Below are positions 47,082-54,778 of a DNA stretch of 64,000 nt, piece after piece. Both the position numbers and the translations under genes were made by a program. Source of the DNA: Paraburkholderia ultramafica (GTDB taxonomy: Bacteria > Pseudomonadota > Gammaproteobacteria > Burkholderiales > Burkholderiaceae); NCBI RefSeq assembly GCF_902859915.1, contig NZ_CADIKK010000025.1, positions 1 to 64,000 on the forward strand, written 5' to 3'. Position 1 is the first letter of the stretch. Every line of letters begins with the position of its first letter. Below the pieces are notes generated by a model. The model was given only the letters and a program-made list of their open reading frames with translations. It was not told the origin of the DNA and searched no databases.

Positions 47082-47096
47082 GAATCTCAACTTGCC

Positions 47097-48611
47097 ATGA
47101 AAGCCAGCCTCCAACTCCGCCTATCGCAGCATCTTGCGCTGACGCCGCAACTGCAGCAGTCCATCCGGCTGCTTCAGCTGTCCACGCTCGAACTGCAGCA
47201 GGAAGTCGCAACGGCGATCTCGCAGAATCCGCTCCTCGAAAACGAGGACGACTGGATCGCGAGCCCGTTGCGGGTGGCGGCTGACGGTTCGCTGATCGCC
47301 CAGGCGCCCAATTCGTCCCCACCGGCCGAGCAGATGGGCGGCAACGGGTCGTCGTCATCCACTAGCAGCGAGCGCGCCGAAAATGGCGAGCCGCAAGGTG
47401 TCGACGAATACAATGGCCTGTCGGGCGACAGCAACAGCGACACGTCGCAATGGAATCTCGACGACTACGGCCGCTCCGGCAACGCGTCGGACGACGACGA
47501 TCTGCCGCCTCTGCAAATCCACGAATCGAGCACCTCGCTGCGCGACCACCTGATGGCGCAATTGCGCGTCACCCAGGCGGGCCAGCGCGACAGGGCGTTG
47601 ATTACATTCCTGATCGAATCGCTCGACGACGAAGGCTACCTCGCCGCCACGCTCGAAGAAGTGCTGGCCGACCTGCCCGAAGAGCTCGAAGTCGACGTCG
47701 ACGAACTGAATGCAGCGCTCGCGCTGCTGCATAGCTTCGACCCGGCCGGGGTCGGCGCGCGTTCCGCGTCGGAATGTCTGAAGCTGCAGTTGTTGCGGCT
47801 CGATCCGTCGCCTACGCGCACGCTGGCGCTCGACATCGTCGCCCACTACCTGGAACTGCTCGCGGCACGCGATTTCACGCGTCTGCGCAAACACCTGAAG
47901 GCGAGCGACGACGACCTGCGCGATGCGCATGTGCTGATCCGCTCGCTCGAACCGTTCCCCGGCGCCGCCTACGGCAAGGCGGAGGCGGACTATGTGGTGC
48001 CGGACATCATGGTGCGCAAAACCGCACAGGGCTGGCAGGCCGAGCTGAATCCGGAAGTGGTGCCGAAGCTGCGCATCAACCATCTGTACGCGAATATTCT
48101 GCGCAATAACCGGGGCGATCCGGGCAGCGGATCGTTGCGCCAGCAACTGCAGGAAGCACGCTGGCTGATCAAGAATATCCAGCAACGTTTCGAGACGATC
48201 CTCCGGGTCGCGCAAGCAATTGTCGAGCGTCAAAAGAGCTTTTTTGTGCATGGCGAAATTGCCATGCGCCCCTTGGTTTTGCGGGAAATAGCTGATACGC
48301 TGGGCCTACACGAGTCGACTGTCTCGCGTGTGACAACCGGTAAATACATGCTGACCCCATTCGGGACGCTTGAATTCAAGTTTTTTTTCGGATCACACGT
48401 TTCGACCGACACGGGCGGCGCGGCCTCGTCAACGGCCATTCGCGCGCTCATCAAACAACTGATAGGAGCGGAAAACCCGAAATCTCCTCTCTCAGACAGT
48501 CGCATAGCCGAACTGCTGGCGGAACAGGGCTTCGTGGTCGCACGGCGTACCGTTGCGAAGTACCGCGAAGCGCTCAAGATCCCGGCAGTCAACCTGCGCA
48601 AGTCTCTGTAG
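47097..48611 (+). CDS. rpoN: RNA polymerase sigma-54 factor
   Basis: A 504-residue sigma-54. The glutamine-rich activator-interaction region I is LQLRLSQHLALTPQLQQSIRLLQLS (in parts) at 5-30, followed by an acidic/Ser-rich region II. The core-binding domain and C-terminal DNA-binding part follow, including the RpoN box ARRTVAKYREAL near residue 482. It directs transcription at -24/-12 promoters with enhancer-binding proteins. It precedes hpf and ptsN, the conserved rpoN neighbourhood. Confidence 0.97.
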   Translation: MKASLQLRLSQHLALTPQLQQSIRLLQLSTLELQQEVATAISQNPLLENEDDWIASPLRVAADGSLIAQAPNSSPPAEQMGGNGSSSSTSSERAENGEPQGVDEYNGLSGDSNSDTSQWNLDDYGRSGNASDDDDLPPLQIHESSTSLRDHLMAQLRVTQAGQRDRALITFLIESLDDEGYLAATLEEVLADLPEELEVDVDELNAALALLHSFDPAGVGARSASECLKLQLLRLDPSPTRTLALDIVAHYLELLAARDFTRLRKHLKASDDDLRDAHVLIRSLEPFPGAAYGKAEADYVVPDIMVRKTAQGWQAELNPEVVPKLRINHLYANILRNNRGDPGSGSLRQQLQEARWLIKNIQQRFETILRVAQAIVERQKSFFVHGEIAMRPLVLREIADTLGLHESTVSRVTTGKYMLTPFGTLEFKFFFGSHVSTDTGGAASSTAIRALIKQLIGAENPKSPLSDSRIAELLAEQGFVVARRTVAKYREALKIPAVNLRKSL

Positions 48612-48782
48612 CCCGCCGCCTTCCGTGACGGGCATTTACCGGCCGCTCCGCAGTTGGCGGACAGGCCGGCCGATGCGACCTGCCAGATGTCAGTCACCGG
48701 GGGGCGACTCAGGCAAGCCGTCAGATCGACCGGACCTTTTGTCATCGTGCGGAACAAGCGGCCACTAGCTTGGAGAAGCACT

Positions 48783-49139
48783 ATGAATCTGCAGATCAGT
48801 GGACACCACCTCGAAGTAACGCCTGCGTTGCGCGAATACGTGATCACCAAACTGGATAGGGTGCTAAGACATTTCGATCAGGTAATCGACGGCAGTGTGG
48901 TCCTCTCGGTCGACAACCACAAGGAAAAGGACAAGCGTCAAAAGGTTGAAATCAACCTGCATCTGAAGGGCAAAGATATCTTTGTCGAGAGCTGCGACAG
49001 CGATCTCTACGCTGCGATCGATCTGATGATCGACAAGCTCGACCGGCAAGTGATACGCCACAAGGATCGTCTACAAGGCCATCAGCACGAAGCGATCAAG
49101 TATCAACCGGCGCCGCAACTAGACGTGCCGCCGCAATAA
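48783..49139 (+). CDS. hpf: Ribosome hibernation promoting factor (short HPF)
   Basis: The 118-residue protein starts MNLQISGHHLEVTPALREYV. It contains the central VEINLHLKGKDIFVESCDSDLYAAIDLMIDKL (in parts), the fold that sits in the 30S decoding region and promotes 100S dimers in stationary phase. The short length lacks the C-terminal dimerisation domain of long HPF. GGAG precedes the ATG at 48783. A strong terminator follows. Confidence 0.94.
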   Translation: MNLQISGHHLEVTPALREYVITKLDRVLRHFDQVIDGSVVLSVDNHKEKDKRQKVEINLHLKGKDIFVESCDSDLYAAIDLMIDKLDRQVIRHKDRLQGHQHEAIKYQPAPQLDVPPQ

Positions 49140-49182
49140 GGGAAATTAGAGGGTTTTCTTCATTTCCCTGACCTTGGCAAAA

Positions 49183-49205
49183 CCGCCCGAAATCGGGCGG
49201 TTTTT
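49183..49205 (+). terminator. Terminator after hpf
   Basis: CCGCCCGA (49183-49190) pairs with TCGGGCGG (49193-49200) around a two-base AA centre, followed by TTTTT. Confidence 0.9.
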
Positions 49206-49477
49206 CGTTTCTGGACACCTTTTTCGCGCGACGGCGCAGCTTTTGGACCAAACCGTTAAAAACCCGTCGCGCATCGATGGCGCGCCGCACCATCCGCAGC
49301 TACCCTGTTCTATAATGTTCCGGTTACCATCGGGGTCAAGCTAGCTCACACGGAAATCGGCCGGTCGGAGCCTTGCACTTTGAGACTCCTGAGCATGTCT
49401 TCGCGAGCATCGAACGAATGGAACGCCACTCAAACGCCCCAGCGAGGAGAACCCAGGCCACGTTTTCGCCTGTCAAC
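49206..49477 (+). promoter_or_regulatory. Upstream region of ptsN with a consensus -10 box
   Basis: This part of the 338-bp hpf-ptsN gap contains a perfect TATAAT at 49311-49316, with a weak -35. A transcript from there would have a leader of about 155 nt. The stretch 49373-49477 is open in the ptsN frame, but protein similarity begins only at 49478. Confidence 0.5.
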
Positions 49478-49933
49478 ATGAATCGTTTAGCCAAATTTCT
49501 TCCCCTCGAGAACGTCGTCGTTGGACTATCGGTCACCAGCAAGAAACGCGTGTTCGAGCAAGCGGGCCTGATCTTCGAGAACCAGAACGGCATCGCCCGT
49601 AGCACAGTCACTGACAATCTGTTTGCGCGTGAGCGCCTCGGATCGACGGGGCTTGGCGAAGGCGTCGCGATTCCGCATGGCCGGATCAAAGGCTTGAAGC
49701 AGCCGCTCGCGGCGTTCGTCCGCCTTGCCGAACCCATCCCCTTCGAGTCGCCCGACGGCCAGCCGGTCTCGCTGCTGATCTTCCTGCTCGTGCCCGAACA
49801 GGCCACCCAGCAGCATCTCGAAATTCTTTCGGAAATCGCCCAGTTGCTGTCCGACCGCGAGGCCCGCGAGCGCCTGCACACGGAAGAAGACCGCGAATCG
49901 TTGCATCGTCTGCTCACTCAGTGGCAACCTTGA
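49478..49933 (+). CDS. ptsN: PTS IIA-like nitrogen regulatory protein
   Basis: The 151-residue EIIA-Ntr has the phospho-accepting His in GEGVAIPHGRIKG and the family N-terminus MNRLAKFLPLENVVVGLSV. It is the last acceptor of the PTS-Ntr phosphorelay and regulates K+ transport and nitrogen/carbon balance. The ATG at 49478 fits the family; in-frame ATGs further upstream (49373, 49418) would add a non-homologous leader. It precedes hprK, as expected in beta-proteobacteria. Confidence 0.95.
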   Translation: MNRLAKFLPLENVVVGLSVTSKKRVFEQAGLIFENQNGIARSTVTDNLFARERLGSTGLGEGVAIPHGRIKGLKQPLAAFVRLAEPIPFESPDGQPVSLLIFLLVPEQATQQHLEILSEIAQLLSDREARERLHTEEDRESLHRLLTQWQP

Positions 49934-50043
49934 TGCATCGGCGGTTATCGGCCCGCATGCGAATACCGCCTGGCAACCCGTGGCCCGCGTTAGCACGTCC
50001 GCCTCTTTGCCCGGCAAGCGGCCCACACTGGAGTCATTGACTC

Positions 50044-51012
50044 ATGGATACGTCCAGCATCAACGCCCAAAGCATTTTCGACGACAACGCCGCCATGCTG
50101 AAGCTCAGCTGGCTAACGGGGCATGAAGGCTGGGAACGCGGCTTTTCTTCGGAATCGGTCGCGAATGCCACGTCGAGCGCCGACCTCGTCGGCCACTTGA
50201 ACCTGATCCACCCGAACCGGATCCAGGTGCTCGGCGACGCCGAAATCGACTACTACAAGCGCCAGATCGACGAAGACCGCTCGCGCCACATGGCTGAGCT
50301 GATCGCGTTGGAGCCGCCGTTTCTGGTGGTGGCGGGCGGCGTCGCCGCGCCGCCGGAACTGGTGCTGCGCTGCACGCGCTCGTCCACGCCGCTGTTCACC
50401 ACGCCGATGTCGGCCGCCGCGGTGATCGACAGCCTGCGTCTGTACATGTCGCGCATTCTCGCGCCGCGCGCCACGCTGCACGGCGTGTTTCTCGACATCC
50501 TCGGCATGGGCGTGCTGCTTACCGGCGACTCGGGCCTCGGCAAGAGCGAACTCGGGCTGGAACTGATCAGCCGCGGCCACGGTCTCGTTGCCGACGACGC
50601 GGTGGACTTCGTGCGCCTCGGTCCGGACTTCGTCGAGGGGCGCTGCCCGCCGCTGCTGCAAAACCTGCTCGAAGTGCGCGGCCTCGGCCTGCTCGACATC
50701 AAGACGATCTTCGGTGAAACGGCGGTACGCCGGAAAATGAAGCTGAAACTGATCGTGCAACTGGTCCGCCGTCCCGACGGTGAATTCCAGCGGCTGCCGC
50801 TGGAGAGTCAAACCGTCGACGTGCTCGGCCTGCCGATCAGCAAAGTCACGATTCAGGTGGCCGCGGGCCGCAACCTCGCGGTGCTGGTCGAGGCGGCGGT
50901 GCGCAACACGATCCTGCAACTGCGCGGCATTGATACGCTGCGCGACTTCATGGATCGCCAGCGCCTCGCGATGCAGGACCCTGACAGCCAGTTTCCCGGC
51001 AAACTGATCTGA
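50044..51012 (+). CDS. hprK: HPr kinase/phosphorylase
   Basis: A 322-residue bifunctional enzyme acting on Ser-46 of HPr-type proteins. The Walker A loop is GDSGLGKSELGLEL near residue 160, and the HprK signature LLEVRGLGLLDIKTIFGE lies near 217. Length is about 10 residues longer than Gram-positive forms. In proteobacteria HprK is usually found beside ptsN, as here, and probably tunes the PTS-Ntr chain. The partner HPr gene is not in the window. Confidence 0.96.
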   Translation: MDTSSINAQSIFDDNAAMLKLSWLTGHEGWERGFSSESVANATSSADLVGHLNLIHPNRIQVLGDAEIDYYKRQIDEDRSRHMAELIALEPPFLVVAGGVAAPPELVLRCTRSSTPLFTTPMSAAAVIDSLRLYMSRILAPRATLHGVFLDILGMGVLLTGDSGLGKSELGLELISRGHGLVADDAVDFVRLGPDFVEGRCPPLLQNLLEVRGLGLLDIKTIFGETAVRRKMKLKLIVQLVRRPDGEFQRLPLESQTVDVLGLPISKVTIQVAAGRNLAVLVEAAVRNTILQLRGIDTLRDFMDRQRLAMQDPDSQFPGKLI

Positions 51013-51076
51013 GCCGGCAAGCCATGAAGCGCCCACAGCCGAAGGCCGGCCACGGGTACGCGCATGGGGGACCAGA

Positions 51077-51085
51077 TGCTATGAT
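51077..51085 (+). promoter_or_regulatory. Extended -10 element before rapZ
   Basis: TGC-TATGAT is an extended -10 match. RNA starting 6-7 nt downstream (about 51091) would exclude the ATG at 51089 and support use of the ATG at 51110 for rapZ from this promoter. Confidence 0.4.
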
Positions 51086-51109
51086 GAAATGTACGGTTTC
51101 GACGACTCC

Positions 51110-52003
51110 ATGCGCATAATTCTGATCACTGGTATATCCGGCTCCGGCAAGTCAGTTGCCCTGAACGCGCTTGAAGACGCGGGTTATTACTGCGTCGACA
51201 ATTTGCCGCCGCGCTTTCTGCCGCAACTCGCGTCCTACCTCGCCGAAGACGGGCAAGATCGCCTCGCGGTCGCCATCGACGCGCGCTCGAGCGCGTCCCT
51301 CGACGAAATGCCCGCGATGATCCGCGACTTGTCGCGCGCTCACGACGTGCGGGTGCTCTTCCTGAGCGCAAGCACGCAGTCGCTGATTCAGCGCTTCTCG
51401 GAAACGCGCCGCCGCCATCCGCTGTCCGGTTCCACCGCGCACGACGCGGACGTCGGCCTGCTCACCTCGCTCGCGGAAGCGATCGAACGCGAGCGTGAAC
51501 TCGTGGCAGGTCTGGCCGAATTCGGCCATCAGATCGACACCAGCAATCTGCGCGCAAACGTGCTGCGCGCGTGGGTCAAACGTTTCATCGAGCAGAAAGA
51601 ATCGGGACTCGTGCTGATGTTCGAGTCGTTCGGCTTCAAACGCGGCGTGCCGCTCGACGCGGATTTCGTTTTCGACGTCCGCACGCTGCCGAACCCGTAC
51701 TACGATCATGAATTGAGGCCGCTCACGGGCCTCGACAAACCGGTGATGGATTTTCTCGATGCGCTGCCGGTCGTGCATGAAATGATCGACGACATCGAGA
51801 AGTTTCTCTCCAAATGGCTGCCGCATTTCCGCGACGACAATCGCAGTTATCTCACCGTCGCGATCGGTTGCACGGGCGGCCAGCACCGCTCGGTGTTCAT
51901 TGCGGAGACGCTTGCCGCGCGTCTCGCAAAGGCGGCGAATGTGATTGTGCGGCACCGCGATGCGCCGATCGAAGTCGGCGAATCATCGAAGCTAGTGGCT
52001 TAA
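51110..52003 (+). CDS. rapZ: RNase adapter protein RapZ
   Basis: A 297-residue nucleotide-binding protein with Walker A GISGSGKSVALNALE starting at residue 8 and the C-terminal motif IGCTGGQHRSVFIAE. In E. coli RapZ delivers GlmZ to RNase E and senses glucosamine-6-phosphate; in beta-proteobacteria the RNA target is unestablished. The ATG at 51110 (MRIILITG) matches the family N-terminus. It closes the rpoN-hpf-ptsN-hprK-rapZ series. Confidence 0.95.
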   Translation: MRIILITGISGSGKSVALNALEDAGYYCVDNLPPRFLPQLASYLAEDGQDRLAVAIDARSSASLDEMPAMIRDLSRAHDVRVLFLSASTQSLIQRFSETRRRHPLSGSTAHDADVGLLTSLAEAIERERELVAGLAEFGHQIDTSNLRANVLRAWVKRFIEQKESGLVLMFESFGFKRGVPLDADFVFDVRTLPNPYYDHELRPLTGLDKPVMDFLDALPVVHEMIDDIEKFLSKWLPHFRDDNRSYLTVAIGCTGGQHRSVFIAETLAARLAKAANVIVRHRDAPIEVGESSKLVA

Positions 52004-52042
52004 CCGGCCGCATCGCGCGGCCTCAACTCGAAGCGTTGCGCC

Positions 52043-52678
52043 ATGTCTTCTACTTCTACTGTGCTTGCCGATGTGCCGCTGTTTCCGCTGCATACGGTGC
52101 TGTTTCCCGATGGACTGCTGCCGCTGAAGATCTTCGAAGCGCGCTACCTCGATATGGCGCGCGACTGTCTGCGTGAAAAAACGCCGTTCGGCGTGTGCAT
52201 GCTGAAAAGCGGCGCGGAAGTGGCGCGCGAGGAAGAGCCTTCGGTGCCCGAAGCAATCGGCTGCCTCGCCGAAATCGAAGAATGCGACGTCGAAACCTTC
52301 GGCATGCTGCTGATTCGCGCACGCGGCACGCGGCGGTTTCGCCTGCTGTCGCATCGCGTTGAGAGCAGCGGCCTGCTGGTCGGCATGGCGGAACCGATTG
52401 GCAACGACATGCCGCTCGAGGGCAATGAGTTGCTCGCCAAATTCGGCGCATGTGCGGAGGTGCTCGAACGGATCATCGCAACGATCCGCGAACGGGATCC
52501 GGACAGCTTGCCGTTCGCGGAGCCGTTCAGGCTCGAAGATCCGTCGTGGGTGTCGAACCGTCTTGCCGAAGTGCTGCCGATCACGTTGCGCGCGCGCCAG
52601 AAACTGATGGAATTGCAGGACGCCGGCACGCGGATCGACGTGGTTCATCACTACATGCAACAGCATCAACTGCTTTGA
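52043..52678 (+). CDS. Lon N-terminal substrate-binding-domain protein
   Basis: A 211-residue stand-alone LON (PUA-like) domain: VPLFPLHTVLFPDGLLPLKIFEARYLDM and the central CLAEIEECDVETFGMLLIRARG. There is no AAA or protease domain, as in the YjbX/LonSBD group. Function is unknown; a role in substrate capture for Lon protease is suggested by homology only. It follows rapZ by 39 nt and converges on mutY. Confidence 0.88.
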   Translation: MSSTSTVLADVPLFPLHTVLFPDGLLPLKIFEARYLDMARDCLREKTPFGVCMLKSGAEVAREEEPSVPEAIGCLAEIEECDVETFGMLLIRARGTRRFRLLSHRVESSGLLVGMAEPIGNDMPLEGNELLAKFGACAEVLERIIATIRERDPDSLPFAEPFRLEDPSWVSNRLAEVLPITLRARQKLMELQDAGTRIDVVHHYMQQHQLL

Positions 52679-52707
52679 GTGTGGCCGCGCGTCCACCGGA
52701 TTGATTC

Positions 52708-52728
52708 GATTCGTTAGATCAACGAATC
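52708..52728. other. Perfect 8-bp inverted repeat at the mutY 3' end
   Basis: GATTCGTT and AACGAATC flank AGATC and include the mutY stop codon. It lies in the convergent junction between the Lon-domain gene and mutY. It lacks a U-tract, so it may be an RNA-stabilising or Rho-linked hairpin rather than an intrinsic terminator. Confidence 0.5.
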
Positions 52729-53775
52729 CTGCAAACTGTCCAGTAGTTTGCGCACCGGCGCAGGCACGCCGAACGAATCGAGATCGCTGAGCGCGACCCA
52801 CGCGGTGTCCGCATCCGCTAGCGCGGCCAACGCGCCCACGCCGCGATCCAGTTCCGCGAGCCGCGGCTCGATATCCAGCTTGAAATGCGTGAACACGTGT
52901 GTGAGCGGTGCGAGCGGCGCGACCGCACCGTCGCCGCCGAAGGCGCGTGCGCGCTCGGCGAGCGTGGCTTCGTCGGCGGCTTCGGGCAGGCTCCACAAGC
53001 CGCCCCAGATACCCGATGGCGGACGCTTCTCCAGCATCACCGCGTTGCCGTCGCGCAGCACCAGCATCCATGTGCGGCGCGTCGGCACGGTCTTCTTCGG
53101 ACGCGCCGTCGGCAGTTCGCGCTGACGCCCGGTGACATTGGCCACGCAGTCGGCGGCGAACGGGCAACGCAGGCAGTCCGGCTTGCCGCGCACACACAGG
53201 GTCGCGCCGAGATCCATCAGACCTTGCGTGTACGAACTGACCTGGTCGTCCGACGCATTCGACGGCAGCAACGACTCCGCCAGCGTCCACATTGCATTTT
53301 CGACTTTCTTCTCGCCAGGAAAACCTTCGACGCCGAATACGCGCGCCAGCACGCGCTTCACGTTGCCGTCGAGAATCGTCGCGCGCGCGCCAAACGCGAA
53401 AGACGCGATCGCCGCCGCCGTTGAACGGCCGATGCCGGGCAACTCCGCGAGTGCGTCGACCGATGCCGGAAACGCGCCGCCATGCTGCTCGACCACGACT
53501 TGCGCGCAGCGGTGCAGATTGCGCGCGCGCGTGTAGTAGCCAAGGCCAGCCCATAACGCCATCACGTCGTCCACAGGCGCGGCGGCGAGCACGGCGACAT
53601 CCGGAAAACGCGCAAGGAATTTGGCGTAGTACGGAATCACCGTCGACACCTGGGTCTGCTGCAGCATGATCTCCGACAGCCAGATGCGATACGGATCGCG
53701 CGTGTTCTGCCACGGCAGATCATGACGGCCGTACCGGCGCTGCCACGCGATCAGGCGCGTGGAAAAATCGGCCAT
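52714..53775 (-). CDS. mutY: A/G-specific adenine glycosylase
   Basis: The 353-residue enzyme removes adenine mispaired with 8-oxoguanine. It has catalytic E35 in SEIMLQQTQVSTV, the helix-hairpin-helix LPGIGRSTAAAI, and the 4Fe-4S ligand spacing C-x6-C-x2-C-x5-C in CVRGKPDCLRCPFAADC. The C-terminal Nudix-like domain for 8-oxoG recognition follows. The ATG at 53775 gives the standard N-terminus MADFSTRLIAWQ; an ATG at 53853 would add a Ser/Pro-rich leader sometimes seen in relatives. It lies just downstream of mutM on the same strand. Confidence 0.95.
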   Translation of the reverse strand: MADFSTRLIAWQRRYGRHDLPWQNTRDPYRIWLSEIMLQQTQVSTVIPYYAKFLARFPDVAVLAAAPVDDVMALWAGLGYYTRARNLHRCAQVVVEQHGGAFPASVDALAELPGIGRSTAAAIASFAFGARATILDGNVKRVLARVFGVEGFPGEKKVENAMWTLAESLLPSNASDDQVSSYTQGLMDLGATLCVRGKPDCLRCPFAADCVANVTGRQRELPTARPKKTVPTRRTWMLVLRDGNAVMLEKRPPSGIWGGLWSLPEAADEATLAERARAFGGDGAVAPLAPLTHVFTHFKLDIEPRLAELDRGVGALAALADADTAWVALSDLDSFGVPAPVRKLLDSLQDSLI

Positions 53776-53860
53776 GACTGGAAAAACAGGCGTTTCAGGC
53801 GCGCTGGGCGACGTTGAACGCGAGGCTGCACGCGGTGTTAAGCGAGAAGGCATTGAGAAC

Positions 53861-54691
53861 TTAGCGCTGGCAGGTGGGACAGAAATACGTAGAACGCTGC
53901 CCCTGCACGATCTGTTTGATCGGCGTTCCACACACGCGGCATGGCAGCCCCGCGCGATCATAGACGAAATAGTCGAGCTGGAAGTAACCGCTTTCGCCGT
54001 CGCTGCCGACGAAATCGCGCAGCGTGCTGCCGCCCTTCTCGATCGCGGCGGCGAGCGTCACGCGCACGGCGTCCGCGAGCAGTTCGTAGCGCACCAGCGA
54101 GACACGGCCCGCCGCGATGGTGGGCCGGATGCCGGCGCGAAACAGGCTCTCCGACGCATAGATATTGCCCACACCTACCACGATTTCACCGGCCAGCAGC
54201 GCCTGCTTCACCGACACTTTGCGCCCGCGCGTGAGCCGGTGCATCAGCGCGCCGGAGAACGCCGGCGAGAACGGCTCGACGCCGAGTCCCGCGAGCAGTG
54301 GATGGTCGAGGATGTCGCCGGCTTCGCGCGGATGCCACAGCACCGCACCGAAGCGCCGCGGATCACGATAGCGCAAAATGAATTCGTCGAAGATCCAGTC
54401 GATGTGGTCGTGTTTCGCCGCGGCCGGCGGATGCGGCACATGACGCAGCACCCGCAGCGTCCCAGTCATGCCAAGATGCACAATGAACCAGCCAGCGTCG
54501 ATCTCGAACAGCAGATACTTGCCGCGCCGCTCGACTTTGCGCACCACACGGCCGCGCAAGGTTTTCGCAAGGTCGGCCGGAATTGGCCAACGTAGCGCGG
54601 ACGTACGCACGTCGACGCGTTCAACCTTGCGCCCGGACACATACGGTTCGATTCCCCGTCGGGTAACCTCAACTTCTGGCAACTCTGGCAT
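53861..54691 (-). CDS. mutM: Formamidopyrimidine-DNA glycosylase
   Basis: A 276-residue Fpg that excises 8-oxoguanine. It starts MPELPEVEV, so the catalytic Pro2 and Glu3 are exposed after Met removal. The intact C-terminal zinc finger reads CRVCGTPIKQIVQGQRSTYFC with CPTC. A much longer minus-strand open frame continues upstream to 56272 but is only the antisense of the TPR gene, so the start at 54691 is used. It is divergent from the TPR gene and upstream of mutY. Confidence 0.97.
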   Translation of the reverse strand: MPELPEVEVTRRGIEPYVSGRKVERVDVRTSALRWPIPADLAKTLRGRVVRKVERRGKYLLFEIDAGWFIVHLGMTGTLRVLRHVPHPPAAAKHDHIDWIFDEFILRYRDPRRFGAVLWHPREAGDILDHPLLAGLGVEPFSPAFSGALMHRLTRGRKVSVKQALLAGEIVVGVGNIYASESLFRAGIRPTIAAGRVSLVRYELLADAVRVTLAAAIEKGGSTLRDFVGSDGESGYFQLDYFVYDRAGLPCRVCGTPIKQIVQGQRSTYFCPTCQR

Positions 54692-54778
54692 TTCTAACTG
54701 GTCTGCAACTTGCGTGAGTGGTTGTGCCCGTATTGTAGCGAGCGCGTTACAATCGACTGAAACATTGAACGGATTTCC

